From G965197715 sp965247615 (GTDB lineage Bacteria; Chloroflexota; Dehalococcoidia; Lucifugimonadales; UBA1127), in contig OZ252022.1 in the NCBI GenBank assembly GCA_965247615.1, positions 2,728,001 to 2,792,000 of the forward strand: 64,000 nucleotides of DNA, given 5' to 3'. The stretch's first letter is position 1; every line of letters starts with the position of its first letter. A program made the translations under genes and the position numbers. Shown piece after piece: positions 19,393-27,740 of the stretch. A model generated the notes under the pieces. That model was not told the origin of the DNA, did not search any database, and saw nothing but the letters and a program-made list of their open reading frames with translations.

Positions 19393-19796
19393 CCGCTGAT
19401 ACTGCCGGCGCCCTGAGGCATGGGTATGAACGTCTTTTTGAGACGATAGACCTCAAGGGACAGACCGGCGACCAGCTGCTTGAGCTCTCCGTTCTCCCGC
19501 TTGAGTTGATGGACCTCCTGCCTGGTGGCATCTCGCACGCTGTCGCGGGTAAGCCACTCCTTGCCCGCCTCCATGAACTCTTTGGTCCACGAGTAGGAGG
19601 AGTGCGGCTTGATTCCCTCCCGCCTGCACAGGTCACTCACCGTAACCTCGCGGCGGAAGCCTGCCAGCACGATACGAATCTTCTCTTCCGGCGTGTACGT
19701 GCGCCGAGTAGCAGCCTTAACCGTGCGGACGAAGGACCTGGCCGCCTCCGTGCGCTCCTCAGCGGCCACTGCCTTACCTGTCTCTGTCTGGGACAT
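19389..19796 (-). CDS. IS3-family OrfA
   Basis: 135-aa DNA-binding protein of the IS3 transposase pair. It has a helix-turn-helix in RRTYTPEEKIRIVLAGFRRE and VSDLCRREGIKPHSSYSWTK, then a leucine-zipper-like stretch (QEVHQLKRENGELKQLVAGL). The frame is complete. Its stop overlaps the OrfB start (ATGA). Confidence 0.85.
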   Translation of the reverse strand: MSQTETGKAVAAEERTEAARSFVRTVKAATRRTYTPEEKIRIVLAGFRREVTVSDLCRREGIKPHSSYSWTKEFMEAGKEWLTRDSVRDATRQEVHQLKRENGELKQLVAGLSLEVYRLKKTFIPMPQGAGSISG

Positions 19797-19911
19797 CGCT
19801 GCTCCTCCCTCTGAAGTGCTCTACCTCATCCAGGGAGCTGACCCCACCTCAACTCTCTCGGCTCTTTCCACCCTCAACTGTGTCCCATTATCGCTGACGG
19901 TCTACATCGCC

Positions 19912-20098
19912 CTAGCAGGTTGCGGAAAAAGGGGAATGCAGGCCGATGTGATGGAAGAAACGCTAACCGGTCCAGCGAAATCCTCTATATGCATAGTTTA
20001 GGCCGATATATGCAGTCACGGCTGGCAATGACTCGACGTTTATCGCCGGAGGCTCCACAGCGCCGAATCGGCTCGAGAGTTTTTCTGCAGCCTGCTAG
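19912..20098 (-). mobile_element. 187-bp MITE, copy 2 (inverted)
   Basis: CTAGCAGGTTGCGGAAAAA ... TTTTTCTGCAGCCTGCTAG. Same length as copy 1 and opposite orientation. It lies exactly at the edge of transposase fragment 2 (TTCGACCGG follows at 20099), so it inserted into, or recombined at, that gene. Confidence 0.85.
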
Positions 20099-20368
20099 TT
20101 CGACCGGATGTATGCGGACGTGGGGCGGCCGTCCATTCCGCCGGAGCGCCTGCTGAAGGCGTCGCTGCTGATTGGGTTGTTCTCGGTGAGGAGCGAGCGC
20201 GCCTTCTGTGAGGAGTTGGCCGACAACCTGCTGTTCCGCTGGTTCTTGGGTATGCAACTGATGGAGCGCAGCTTCGACCCCACGGTGTTCACCAAGAACC
20301 GGCAGCGGCTGCTGGAGCATCAAGTGGGCCAGCAGATGTTCGACGTGTTAGCGCCGATGGGAAAATGA
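20099..20368 (+). pseudogene. IS1182-like transposase, fragment 2 of 3
   Basis: Reads FDRMYADVGRPSIPPERLLK, SVRSERAFCEEL, LLFRWFLGMQLMERSFDPTV and FTKNRQRLLEHQVG, i.e. the DUF772-type N-terminal domain. It directly continues fragment 1 (18415-18552). It stops at about 20365, where an IS21 left end (TGAGCGAAATCGCC) begins. Confidence 0.8.
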
Positions 20369-21140
20369 GCGAAATCGCCGAAATGAAATTGACCCACCAG
20401 GGCGGCGCATCATCCACGGAGAAACCGTGGAGGTGCGAGAGAGACATTGCTAAAGGTGGGAGACGTGAAAGAGATCTACGAGATGAAAGGGGCGGGCCGT
20501 TCGGTGCGGGGGATTGCCCGAGAGCTGGGTATCGCTCGGAACACGGTGCGGCGGTATCTGAACTCTCCGGCGGCGATGCGGCCCAAGCCACGGCGTCAGC
20601 GTTCCTCAAAGCTGGACGCGTACGTGGCGTACGTGGACCGTCGGCTAGACGAAGGGTTGGACAACTGCGTCGTGCTTCACCGGGAGCTGCGTGAACGGGG
20701 CTACGACGGGGGGTATTCGATCCTGAAGGCCTACGTGTCGCCACGTCGTCATCGACAACCCCGCGCGACGATGCGGTTCGAGACGGAGACCTGAGAGCGG
20801 GCACAGGAGGACTGGGGGAGCTTCAGCTATGGCGGCGCAGACGGCCGCAAGCACCGGCTCTGGGCGTTCGTGATGGTGCTGGGCTGGTCGCGAGCTATCT
20901 ACGTCGAGTTCGTCCGGCGTGCGGATGTGGCGAGCTTCATGCAGTGCCACGTCAACGCGTTCGAATATTTCGGCGGCGTGCCGCGGCGGTGCTTGTATGA
21001 CAACGCCAAGGTGGTGGTGCTGGGCCGCGATGCGGACGGGCGTCCGGAGTGGAACCGGCGGATGCTGGACATGTCTCTGCGCATCGGATTCGAGTTGCGG
21101 GTGTGCCAGCCGTATCGAGCCCAGACGAAAGGGAAGCAAC
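20366..21140 (+). pseudogene. IS21-family istA, 5' fragment
   Basis: The IS21 left end is at 20366; a small hairpin (CCACGG/CCGTGG) lies near 20415. The coding part begins near 20447: MLKVGDVKEIYEMKGAG, with the helix-turn-helix RGIARELGIARNTVRRYL. A TGA at 20792 stands in ETET*ERAQEDWGSF where relatives have Gly. The core continues with WAFVMVLGWSRAIYVEF and YFGGVPRRCLYDNAKVV, then QPYRAQTKGK, where it is cut at about 21140 by the IS110 element. istB and the right end are absent. Confidence 0.85.
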
Positions 21141-21151
21141 TGTGTTGGAAG

Positions 21152-22099
21152 TCAAGCCATCTGGGGGTTCCAAGGAGTCCCGTGCCGGAGCATGGCGTTG
21201 AGGACCGTCAGCAGCTTGTGCATACACGCGGTGAGCGCAACCTTTGGAGGCTTGCCCGCTTTCACCAGCCGCTCATAGAACCCCTTGATCACCGGGTTGC
21301 ATCGCATCGCTGCGACCGTTGGCATGTAGAGGGCCGCTCTCACCGCGGCACGGCCGCCCCAACAGGTGCGCGCTCCGCGGAACTTCCCGCTGTCTCGCGC
21401 GAAGGGCGCCAGGCCCACCAGGGAGGCGACCTGCTTGTTGCTGAGGGAGCCCAGCTCCGGCAGGTCCGCCAGCAGGACGAACGTGAGCGCCGGCCCCACG
21501 CCCGGCACACTGCGCAGCAACTCGTCGCGCTCCCGCCAGAGCGGGGACTCCCGCAGCCGCCGCGTCAGGTCCTCATCAATCTCTTCCAACTCCCGGTTGA
21601 AGAAGGCGATAGCCCGGTCGACCCCGTGTCGTACAACGGGGGACGCTTGCTTCCGGTGCTGCTGTTCAGCCGTCCGCATACGGACAAGCTGGCGTCGGCG
21701 GGTCACGAGTGCTGCAAGCTCCCGCGCCTCTGCGGGAACCGGCGGCTGAGGTATGAGTTCGCTGACCTCGCCGAAGTGGGCAATCACCGCCGCGTCGAGC
21801 CGGTCCGTCTTGGCCAGCTTCCCCTGGGACCGTGCAAAGTCGCGCACGTGGCGGGCGTTCACCACGGCGACGGGGAGGCTGGCGGAGGCGAGAGCTGCGG
21901 CCAGCAACCGCTCGTACCCACCGGAGGCTTCCATGACGATGAGCCGGGGCCGCAACTTGTCGAGCTGCTGGACCAGCCGCTCGAGGCCGTCCTCGTCCTG
22001 GGCCGCGCGCCACGCGGCGCCGGTCGGTCGGACAGCCACGTCCAGCCAGTCCTTCGAGACATCGATGCCGACGAACACGTTCTGAGGGACAGTAGGCAC
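21152..22099 (-). CDS. IS110-family transposase (intact)
   Basis: 315-aa DEDD transposase. The RuvC-like N-terminal domain shows FVGIDVSKDWLDVAV (first Asp), IVMEASGGYER (Glu) and KLAKTDRLDAAVIAHF (Asp pair). The C-terminal transposase_20 domain shows LLRSVPGVGPALTFVLLADL, QVASLVGLAPFARDSGK and RAALYMPTVAA. No disruption is visible, making this one of two apparently intact transposases here. It is inserted inside istA. IS110 elements lack terminal inverted repeats and encode a bridge RNA in a non-coding end; for this strand the 5' non-coding end would lie at about 22100-22250. Confidence 0.93.
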   Translation of the reverse strand: MPTVPQNVFVGIDVSKDWLDVAVRPTGAAWRAAQDEDGLERLVQQLDKLRPRLIVMEASGGYERLLAAALASASLPVAVVNARHVRDFARSQGKLAKTDRLDAAVIAHFGEVSELIPQPPVPAEARELAALVTRRRQLVRMRTAEQQHRKQASPVVRHGVDRAIAFFNRELEEIDEDLTRRLRESPLWRERDELLRSVPGVGPALTFVLLADLPELGSLSNKQVASLVGLAPFARDSGKFRGARTCWGGRAAVRAALYMPTVAAMRCNPVIKGFYERLVKAGKPPKVALTACMHKLLTVLNAMLRHGTPWNPQMA

Positions 22100-22249
22100 T
22101 TCATTCCTCCTGATTGGCCCGTCCTTGTGCGATGCGGGCTCGCTCTGGCCCCGGCAACTGTTCGGGCTCTCTGACGGGGGCGGCGGGGCGACCTCGCTTG
22201 CCCACGGCCTCTTTCAACCTAGGGGAAAACGGCCTGCCCCGCCATCTCC

Positions 22250-22866
22250 GTTAACATACAAGGGGAAGGAGGCCAGGCTGGTGTTCCTGGCCCATGCGCT
22301 GATGGAGAACCGCAACGGCCTGCTGGTGGACTTCCTGGTGATCGAAGCGACAGGGACGGCGGAGCGGGATGCGGTTCCGGTGCTGCTGGCCGGGGCGCGC
22401 GAACGCGGGTCCCATCCCAAGGCTCTCGGAGGGGACGAGGGAACAAGGGCTACGACACGCGGGGTTGCGTGGGGGCCATGCGCGCCCGCGGGGTCACCCC
22501 GCACGTAGCGCAAAACACGAGCGGCCGCTCCAGCGCCATCGATGGGCGCACGACCGGGCATTGCGGGTATGCGTTGAGTCAGCGGCTGAGGAAGCGAGTC
22601 GAGGAGGTCTTCGGGTGGCTGAAGACGGTGGGCGGGTTCCGGAGAATGCGCTCCCGGGGCCTAGACCGCACCCTGCTACGGATGGCCAGGCTGATGACTG
22701 CTGAGACGCCGGCGCCACAGGCCACGAGGCTGCTGCTCACCTCAAGCCCCGAGGCCGGGGCCCCCCACAGGCCGTGAGACCACCCCCCACGCGTCACTCA
22801 GGAACATCATGGTCCTGCCAACCGTCCGCAAACCGCCACGGAACCCTTGCTTCCGCAGCCTGCTAG
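22250..22866 (+). pseudogene. IS1182-like transposase, fragment 3 of 3, with right terminal repeat
   Basis: YKGKEARLVFLAHALMENRN and VIEATGTAERDAVPVLL are in one frame. After a frameshift the text continues as GVTPHVAQNTSGRSSAIDGR, GYALSQRLRKRVEEVFGWLK (catalytic E region) and TVGGFRRMRSRG, with a TGA at 22775-22777. The right end GCTTCCGCAGCCTGCTAG (22849-22866) has the same outer bases as both MITEs. The middle of the gene between fragments 2 and 3 is lost. Confidence 0.8.
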
Positions 22867-22913
22867 CGGCAATGGAAGCGCCAACCTCGCAGAGCCTTCC
22901 GCGGCAAAGCGGG

Positions 22914-23825
22914 TTAGCGATACCGCGCACCTGTACCTCGCAGACGCGGGTCCAGCAAGTCGCGCATTGCGTCTCCGAGTATATTGAACCCCCAGACTGC
23001 CATGGACAGAGCGAGCCCTGGGAAAATAGCTAGCCATGGGCCCTCAAACAGGAAGAGGCGGGACTCTTGGCCCAGCATCCGACCCCAGGAAGGGTAGGGT
23101 GGAGGGATGCCATAGCCAAGGAAACTCAAACTGGCCTCAGCAAGGATAACAGTGCCAAAACGCAGGCTGGCCAATATGATCACCGGCGCCATGACATTGG
23201 GGAGAAGGTGGCGTCTGACCATGTGCCAGGAGCCGCATCCCAAGACCCGGGCCGCGTCCACATAGACATTCTCCTTGACAGTCAAGGCTTGACTTCGGAC
23301 GATCCGTGCCTCACTGATGCCCCACAAGGAGAGGACCAGGATGATGTTTAGGAGTCCGGGTCCCAGAATGGCAGAGACCACAAGCATCAGGAGAAAATAC
23401 GGGATGGCCATCTTGACATCAATGATGCGGCCGATCACCGTGTCCACAGCTCCGCCAAACCACGCGGAAGCGAGTCCCAGTACCAGGGCGTAGGCGACAC
23501 CAAGCCCCACTGCACCCAGGGCCACGTACATGGTCACTCGGGCCCCGTAAATGATGCGGCTCAGCTGATCCCGGCCAAAGTTGTCTGTTCCCAAGGGATG
23601 ACTCAAACTAGGCGCGTTCAACAATCTCGTATAGTCGGGTTCTTGGTACCCGTACGGGGCGACCACGTCCGCCAGCACGGCCGCCAACACGACCAGCAGC
23701 ACCAGGGCGCCTCCAACGCTGCCCAGAGGTTTTTCCTTTACCAGGCGACGCAGGAACTCGGGCACCCATTGGCGGCGGGCTATCCCTGTTCCCACTAAGG
23801 TGGGGTTCGCCAGTTCCTTGGCCAC
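22914..23825 (-). CDS. ABC transporter permease, DppC/OppC type
   Basis: Inner-membrane permease of a peptide/nickel/opine (PepT family) importer, 303 aa. GTG start at 23825 with AGGAGCAAGGA just upstream. An N-terminal OppC_N segment (first TM helix LGSVGGALVLLVVLAAVLAD) precedes five further helices. HPLGTDNFGRDQLSRIIYGA is the family signature, and the EAA loop is VDAARVLGCGSWHMVRRHLL. Stop TAA. It lies 30 bp downstream of the DppB-type gene, so the two are co-transcribed. No ATPase gene follows; the next DNA is IS debris. Confidence 0.92.
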   Translation of the reverse strand: MAKELANPTLVGTGIARRQWVPEFLRRLVKEKPLGSVGGALVLLVVLAAVLADVVAPYGYQEPDYTRLLNAPSLSHPLGTDNFGRDQLSRIIYGARVTMYVALGAVGLGVAYALVLGLASAWFGGAVDTVIGRIIDVKMAIPYFLLMLVVSAILGPGLLNIILVLSLWGISEARIVRSQALTVKENVYVDAARVLGCGSWHMVRRHLLPNVMAPVIILASLRFGTVILAEASLSFLGYGIPPPYPSWGRMLGQESRLFLFEGPWLAIFPGLALSMAVWGFNILGDAMRDLLDPRLRGTGARYR

Positions 23826-23855
23826 TCCTTGCTCCTGTCCTGCAACCCGTTGAGT

Positions 23856-24800
23856 CTACTGAAAACGGATCCGGGGATCCAGCCACGTGTAGCTGATGTC
23901 TATAACGAAGTTGAGAACGAGGATTATGCCTGCAAAGACCAGGGTGATTGACTGAACCGACACATAGTCCCGGCGTTGCAGCACTTCCAGCACATAACTC
24001 CCCATTCCCGGCAGGTCAAATATCTGTTCGATGATCAGCGTGCCGCCAAGTAGGAACGGGACTTCCAATGCCACGAGAGTTACGACGGGGATGAGGGCGT
24101 TCTTCGCGGCATGCCTAAGCAGCACTGTCCGCTCCTTCAGGCCCTTGGCCCATGCCGTTCGAATATAGTCTTGGCGCATAACCTCTAGCATCATCCCTCT
24201 CACCAGACGCATCGTCCGGCCCTGGAAATAGAACCCCAGGACGAGGGCGGGAATGATGAGGCCGCCTATGTTCTTTAGGGGATCCTCGACGAAGGCCGTG
24301 TATGTCAAGGGAGGCGTCCAGTTGAGCCAGACGGATGGAAGAGTGATCACGAGTGTGCCCAGCCAGAATCCAGGAATGGCAAGGGCCAGAACACCAACTG
24401 AACGAGCAAGATAGTCGGCCCAGGAGTCCTGGCGAACGGCCGCAAGAATACCTACCGGCACCCCGATAACCAGGTTGATGAGTGTGGCGAGTAAGGCAAG
24501 CTCGACCGTCACTGGCCATCTCCACGCCAGCTCTGTAATAACCTCCTCGTTTGTCCAAAGGGACTTACCGAGATCTCCGGTAAATATGCCACCGACCCAT
24601 TCGAAGTATTGGACATGAATGGGCTCATTTAAGCCCAGCTGTTCGCGCAGATTCTCAGCGGCTTGGGTGTTGCGGTACTCCTCAGACATGATGTCGACTA
24701 TGTCGGCAGGCAGGAATCGGACCATCCCGAATACCAACAGGGACAAGAGGATGACCGTCGGGATCATGGAGAGGAATCGACGCACAACGTACTTATGCAT
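23856..24800 (-). CDS. ABC transporter permease, DppB/OppB type
   Basis: 314-aa partner permease with six predicted helices, the first being FLSMIPTVILLSLLVFGMVR. Family blocks: GLNEPIHVQYFEWVGGIFTG, GDLGKSLWTNEEV, and the EAA loop DYIRTAWAKGLKERTVLLRH near residue 205. GTLIIEQIFDLPGMGSYVLE is the typical C-terminal signature. It is separated from the upstream binding-protein gene by 363 bp that contains a GGGGCCCC inverted repeat, which may tune expression between binding protein and permeases. Confidence 0.92.
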   Translation of the reverse strand: MHKYVVRRFLSMIPTVILLSLLVFGMVRFLPADIVDIMSEEYRNTQAAENLREQLGLNEPIHVQYFEWVGGIFTGDLGKSLWTNEEVITELAWRWPVTVELALLATLINLVIGVPVGILAAVRQDSWADYLARSVGVLALAIPGFWLGTLVITLPSVWLNWTPPLTYTAFVEDPLKNIGGLIIPALVLGFYFQGRTMRLVRGMMLEVMRQDYIRTAWAKGLKERTVLLRHAAKNALIPVVTLVALEVPFLLGGTLIIEQIFDLPGMGSYVLEVLQRRDYVSVQSITLVFAGIILVLNFVIDISYTWLDPRIRFQ

Positions 24801-25163
24801 ACTGCCGCTCTCGCAAACAACCTTACGGTGCCGGGGCCCCCCGAGCTGGGGCCCCCAAGTCAGGCTTGTTCTCCTCTAGGGTGGCCGAGCCACTGGTGCG
24901 AACCGGTTCACGCAGTGAGATCGTCCGGCGGATGGAGTTGCGCCTGTACCACTCACTGGAATGGGCTCCCTGGCGCCAGATGATCCTACTTGTTGTTGGA
25001 GGTGTCCCGTGCGACGGTCTACCGTGCTGCGCATTCCGTCCTCTGAAGGACAAGCATACTATCTGAAAACTGACCTACTGAAGGAATATCTGTCGGCCCT
25101 TCTTGGCCAAAGCTGGCCCGACTCTTCCTGTAAAACTATCCTTTCCGCAGCAATACTCAATCA
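24801..25163 (-). other. intergenic between binding-protein and permease genes
   Basis: No convincing gene. It holds an inverted repeat made of two self-complementary GGGGCCCC blocks (24835-24858 region), close to the dppB-type start, which could act as an attenuator. The 100 bp next to the binding-protein stop are AT-richer with no recognised motif. Confidence 0.4.
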
Positions 25164-26870
25164 CTACTTATCGATCCACGCGTATTTTAGGCCGTGGGCG
25201 TTGGCGAAGGAGTCCGTGCGGTACCAGGCATCCTTCAGATAGGGCTGCCAAAACCCCGCGCCCCGACTCTGGGGCGCATCTATTGCGTACTGTTTCTCAA
25301 CAAGATGCTTCTGTAGATCGTACACTACAGTCTTCCGTTCCTCGTCGCTGTCGGCCGCAATGAGCTTATCCAACATTTGCTCGACGTACTCATCGCAGAC
25401 ACGGCTGTAGTTGCGGGCAGTCCCACATTTGAAGTAGTAGTAGAGGGCTTCATAAGGGGAAACCGCGGATTGGAACGTCACTACCATATCGCCGTATTCT
25501 CCGTCCGGCGCAGTGGCGGTGGAGTACTGTGGGAACTCCATCGGCTTGAGGTTAACATTCACCCCCAAGGGCGCCCAGGCTCCGGCGACGAACTCTGCAA
25601 TGGGCCCCTGCAGCAAAGGAGGCAGGAATCCCAATTCCAACTCGAATCCATCGCCATACCCCGCCTCGGTAAGGAGGCTCTTGGCTTCCGTTGGGTTGTG
25701 GCTGATGTACCGGCGAACCTCCGGAGGATAGGACTCGAATGGGAGGGCATAGTCTCCCAGCCCCGCGTGGACCGGGGAATACTTGGGGAAGTAGTTCCCA
25801 TAGGCGCTCTTGCCAAATGCGTCACGGTCCAAGGCCATGGATAGCGCCTGCCTCACCCGTACGTCGTCGAGTGGGGGGCGATCAGTCCGCATGCTAATGA
25901 TGAAAGGAGCAGGGTATGGACAGATCTGCGACTGCAGTTGAGGCGCCGTCCGCTGCAACTCTCTAATGAGCTGATCGCTCCGTACCTCGCTGAAGTCAAC
26001 CTTGCCCGTCCGCAACGCCGCCGCCACGCTGCTCTCGTCACCGATATAAGGTTCAGTGACGCCGTCCAGATAGGGAAGTCCTGGCACAAAGTAGTTAGGG
26101 TTCTTCACGAACTCGACGCTGGTTGACGGTTTGTAGTCTGTGATTACAAATGGGCCGCTTCCGTGGCCGCGGTGGTCCTCCCACGTCATGGACAGGTCTT
26201 CGGGAGTTATCTCCTTGGGAACGATATAGGCCCACCGCTTGGTAAGGACTTCCTGTATGTATGTGGGGAAGGGACTCTTTAGCTTGAACCGAACGGTGTA
26301 CTTGTCCAGGGCCACGATGCTCTCGGTGATATCCTTTTGGGGTTGGGCGGCCGGCATCAGGTTGAAGGGTCGCACGAACGCATGGACCACGTCGTCGGCA
26401 GTGATCTCCCTTCCGTTTACCGGAGGGCTGTCAGCAAACTTGGCACCCTTGCGTATGGTGACGTCTAGGGTGAGCTCATCCACCCAGTCCCAGCTCTCGG
26501 CCAGTTCAGGTTGAGCAGGCCAGAGCTGACAGTCCGGAGGTGGAGCAGCTCCTTGGTGGGGGACGAACAACCTTGAGTAGATGAAGTGGTAGACACGGCC
26601 TTCATCAGACGCCGAGATACCGGAGTGCGGGTCCCATCTGGGGTCTCGCCGCCCCCTGAAGATCATGGTGCCGCCGTACTTGGGCTCCTCAGGAGCCGCC
26701 TGCACCGCTGGCGTCGGTATTGCGGTCTGAGGAATCGGAGTGGCCTGCTCCAGTGTCAAGGGTTGCGCTGCTACGCCGGGTTGTTCTGCCGGGGTCTCTT
26801 TGTCAGCACCCCCGCCGCAACCCGCGAAAGACACGAGCGTAAGGGCAATCAGTCCTATCAGCCACCTCAT
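25164..26870 (-). CDS. extracellular solute-binding lipoprotein, family 5 (peptide/nickel type)
   Basis: Captures the substrate outside the membrane for the DppBC-type permeases. I chose ATG 26870 (MRWLIGLIALTLVSFAGC) because AGGAGG lies 7 nt upstream; the ATG at 26876 would be only 1 nt from it. Lipobox VSFAGC, then a Pro/Ala/Gln-rich linker. SBP_bac_5 features include KYGGTMIFRGRRDPRWDPHS, WDWVDELTLDVTIRKGAKFA, VRFKLKSPFPTYIQEVLTKR and DDVRVRQALSMALDRDAF. The 568 aa are typical in length. The ligand is not predictable: peptides, nickel, glycosides and opines all occur in this family. Confidence 0.92.
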   Translation of the reverse strand: MRWLIGLIALTLVSFAGCGGGADKETPAEQPGVAAQPLTLEQATPIPQTAIPTPAVQAAPEEPKYGGTMIFRGRRDPRWDPHSGISASDEGRVYHFIYSRLFVPHQGAAPPPDCQLWPAQPELAESWDWVDELTLDVTIRKGAKFADSPPVNGREITADDVVHAFVRPFNLMPAAQPQKDITESIVALDKYTVRFKLKSPFPTYIQEVLTKRWAYIVPKEITPEDLSMTWEDHRGHGSGPFVITDYKPSTSVEFVKNPNYFVPGLPYLDGVTEPYIGDESSVAAALRTGKVDFSEVRSDQLIRELQRTAPQLQSQICPYPAPFIISMRTDRPPLDDVRVRQALSMALDRDAFGKSAYGNYFPKYSPVHAGLGDYALPFESYPPEVRRYISHNPTEAKSLLTEAGYGDGFELELGFLPPLLQGPIAEFVAGAWAPLGVNVNLKPMEFPQYSTATAPDGEYGDMVVTFQSAVSPYEALYYYFKCGTARNYSRVCDEYVEQMLDKLIAADSDEERKTVVYDLQKHLVEKQYAIDAPQSRGAGFWQPYLKDAWYRTDSFANAHGLKYAWIDK

Positions 26871-27159
26871 CAGCATTCCTCCTGTTGTTGCTTTGACTAT
26901 GCGTCACGACGTTCAGACTGGGTCTCTCGGTGCCCGTTTCCAATCAGCTACAAGCCACCGATATAGTTGACATCTACTCCGCTATGGCAGGCTTTTCGCA
27001 GATTTATTTGGCTGACAAACTAGATTTCGCGGTGGGATGATACATGGATGTATGGAAATTGTCAACAATTTGGTTCTACCCAACATGGGCATGCGGCTGC
27101 AGTCCTCGCGGCAGCGCCACGCCACGGCCAAGCTCCGCCTGGTTCATAAGGTTGCCCGT

Positions 27160-27563
27160 TCGGAGGCAGGCTGCCCTCATCAGCCGGCGGACAAGCCGGC
27201 ATGCGGGGTACGCGACGAGCCAGCGGGTGCGCAAGCGGGTTGAGGAGTTGTTCGGCTGGCTGAAGACCGCCGGGGGCGGGAGGAAGCTGCGCTCCTGCGG
27301 CGTGGCCCGCAACGGCCTCTGGGCGGAGATGGCTCTGGCGGCGTACAACCTCGTGCGCATGGCCAAGCCTATGCCCCCGCCCTCATCTCCGGGGGCGGCC
27401 CCTGCCTGTTGCGGATGAATTGTCCTAACCGGAGGCGCCAGCAGCCCGATCAGGGGCGACCCCGGGGCACCGTTTACTCCGAATCGCCGCCCAATGGCAC
27501 TGCAATGCCGACACCGACTCGTTCGCTACCCCATCCAACTCGCGTTCTTCATCACCCAACGGT
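27160..27563 (+). pseudogene. IS1182-like element remnant (3' part)
   Basis: Reads RRTSRHAGYATSQRVRKRVE, ELFGWLKTAGGGRKLRSCG and LAAYNLVRMAKPM, stopping at TGA 27416, nearly identical to the C-terminus of the element at 45053-45870. The non-coding tail (27420-27563) also matches that element up to AACTCGC-TTCTTCATCA, after which its terminal repeat is altered. The N-terminal part of the transposase and the left end are missing. Upstream, 26871-27160 holds no gene I can recognise. Confidence 0.75.
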
Positions 27564-27740
27564 GTGTCCTAGCGAACTTCTCCCCGGAGACCCTTGCCCT
27601 GGTGGCCCCAGCAGAGGCCCAATAGTCTGCAAGACCAGCATTGCGAGTGGTACAAAGAAAGAGCTAGGAACCTTCTGAACAAGCCTGCGGCGATGTGGCA
27701 TAGTACTGCTGGATAAGCCGATGCCTCTTGGGGGTAGGTT

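Larger units (their letters stand above)
18571..19887 (-). mobile_element. IS3-family insertion sequence (defective)
   Basis: Ends are TGGGACACTTTGAG at 18571 and the inverse of CAACTGTGTCCCA at 19875-19887, imperfect terminal inverted repeats. It contains OrfA and OrfB on the minus strand overlapping as ATGA. OrfB has lost part of its catalytic core, so the copy cannot move by itself. Confidence 0.75.

Noticed and set aside
17604..20098. CRISPR array or integron-like repeats in the MITE region
   Set aside because: Only two long inverted copies exist, with terminal inverted repeats; there are no regularly spaced short direct repeats.
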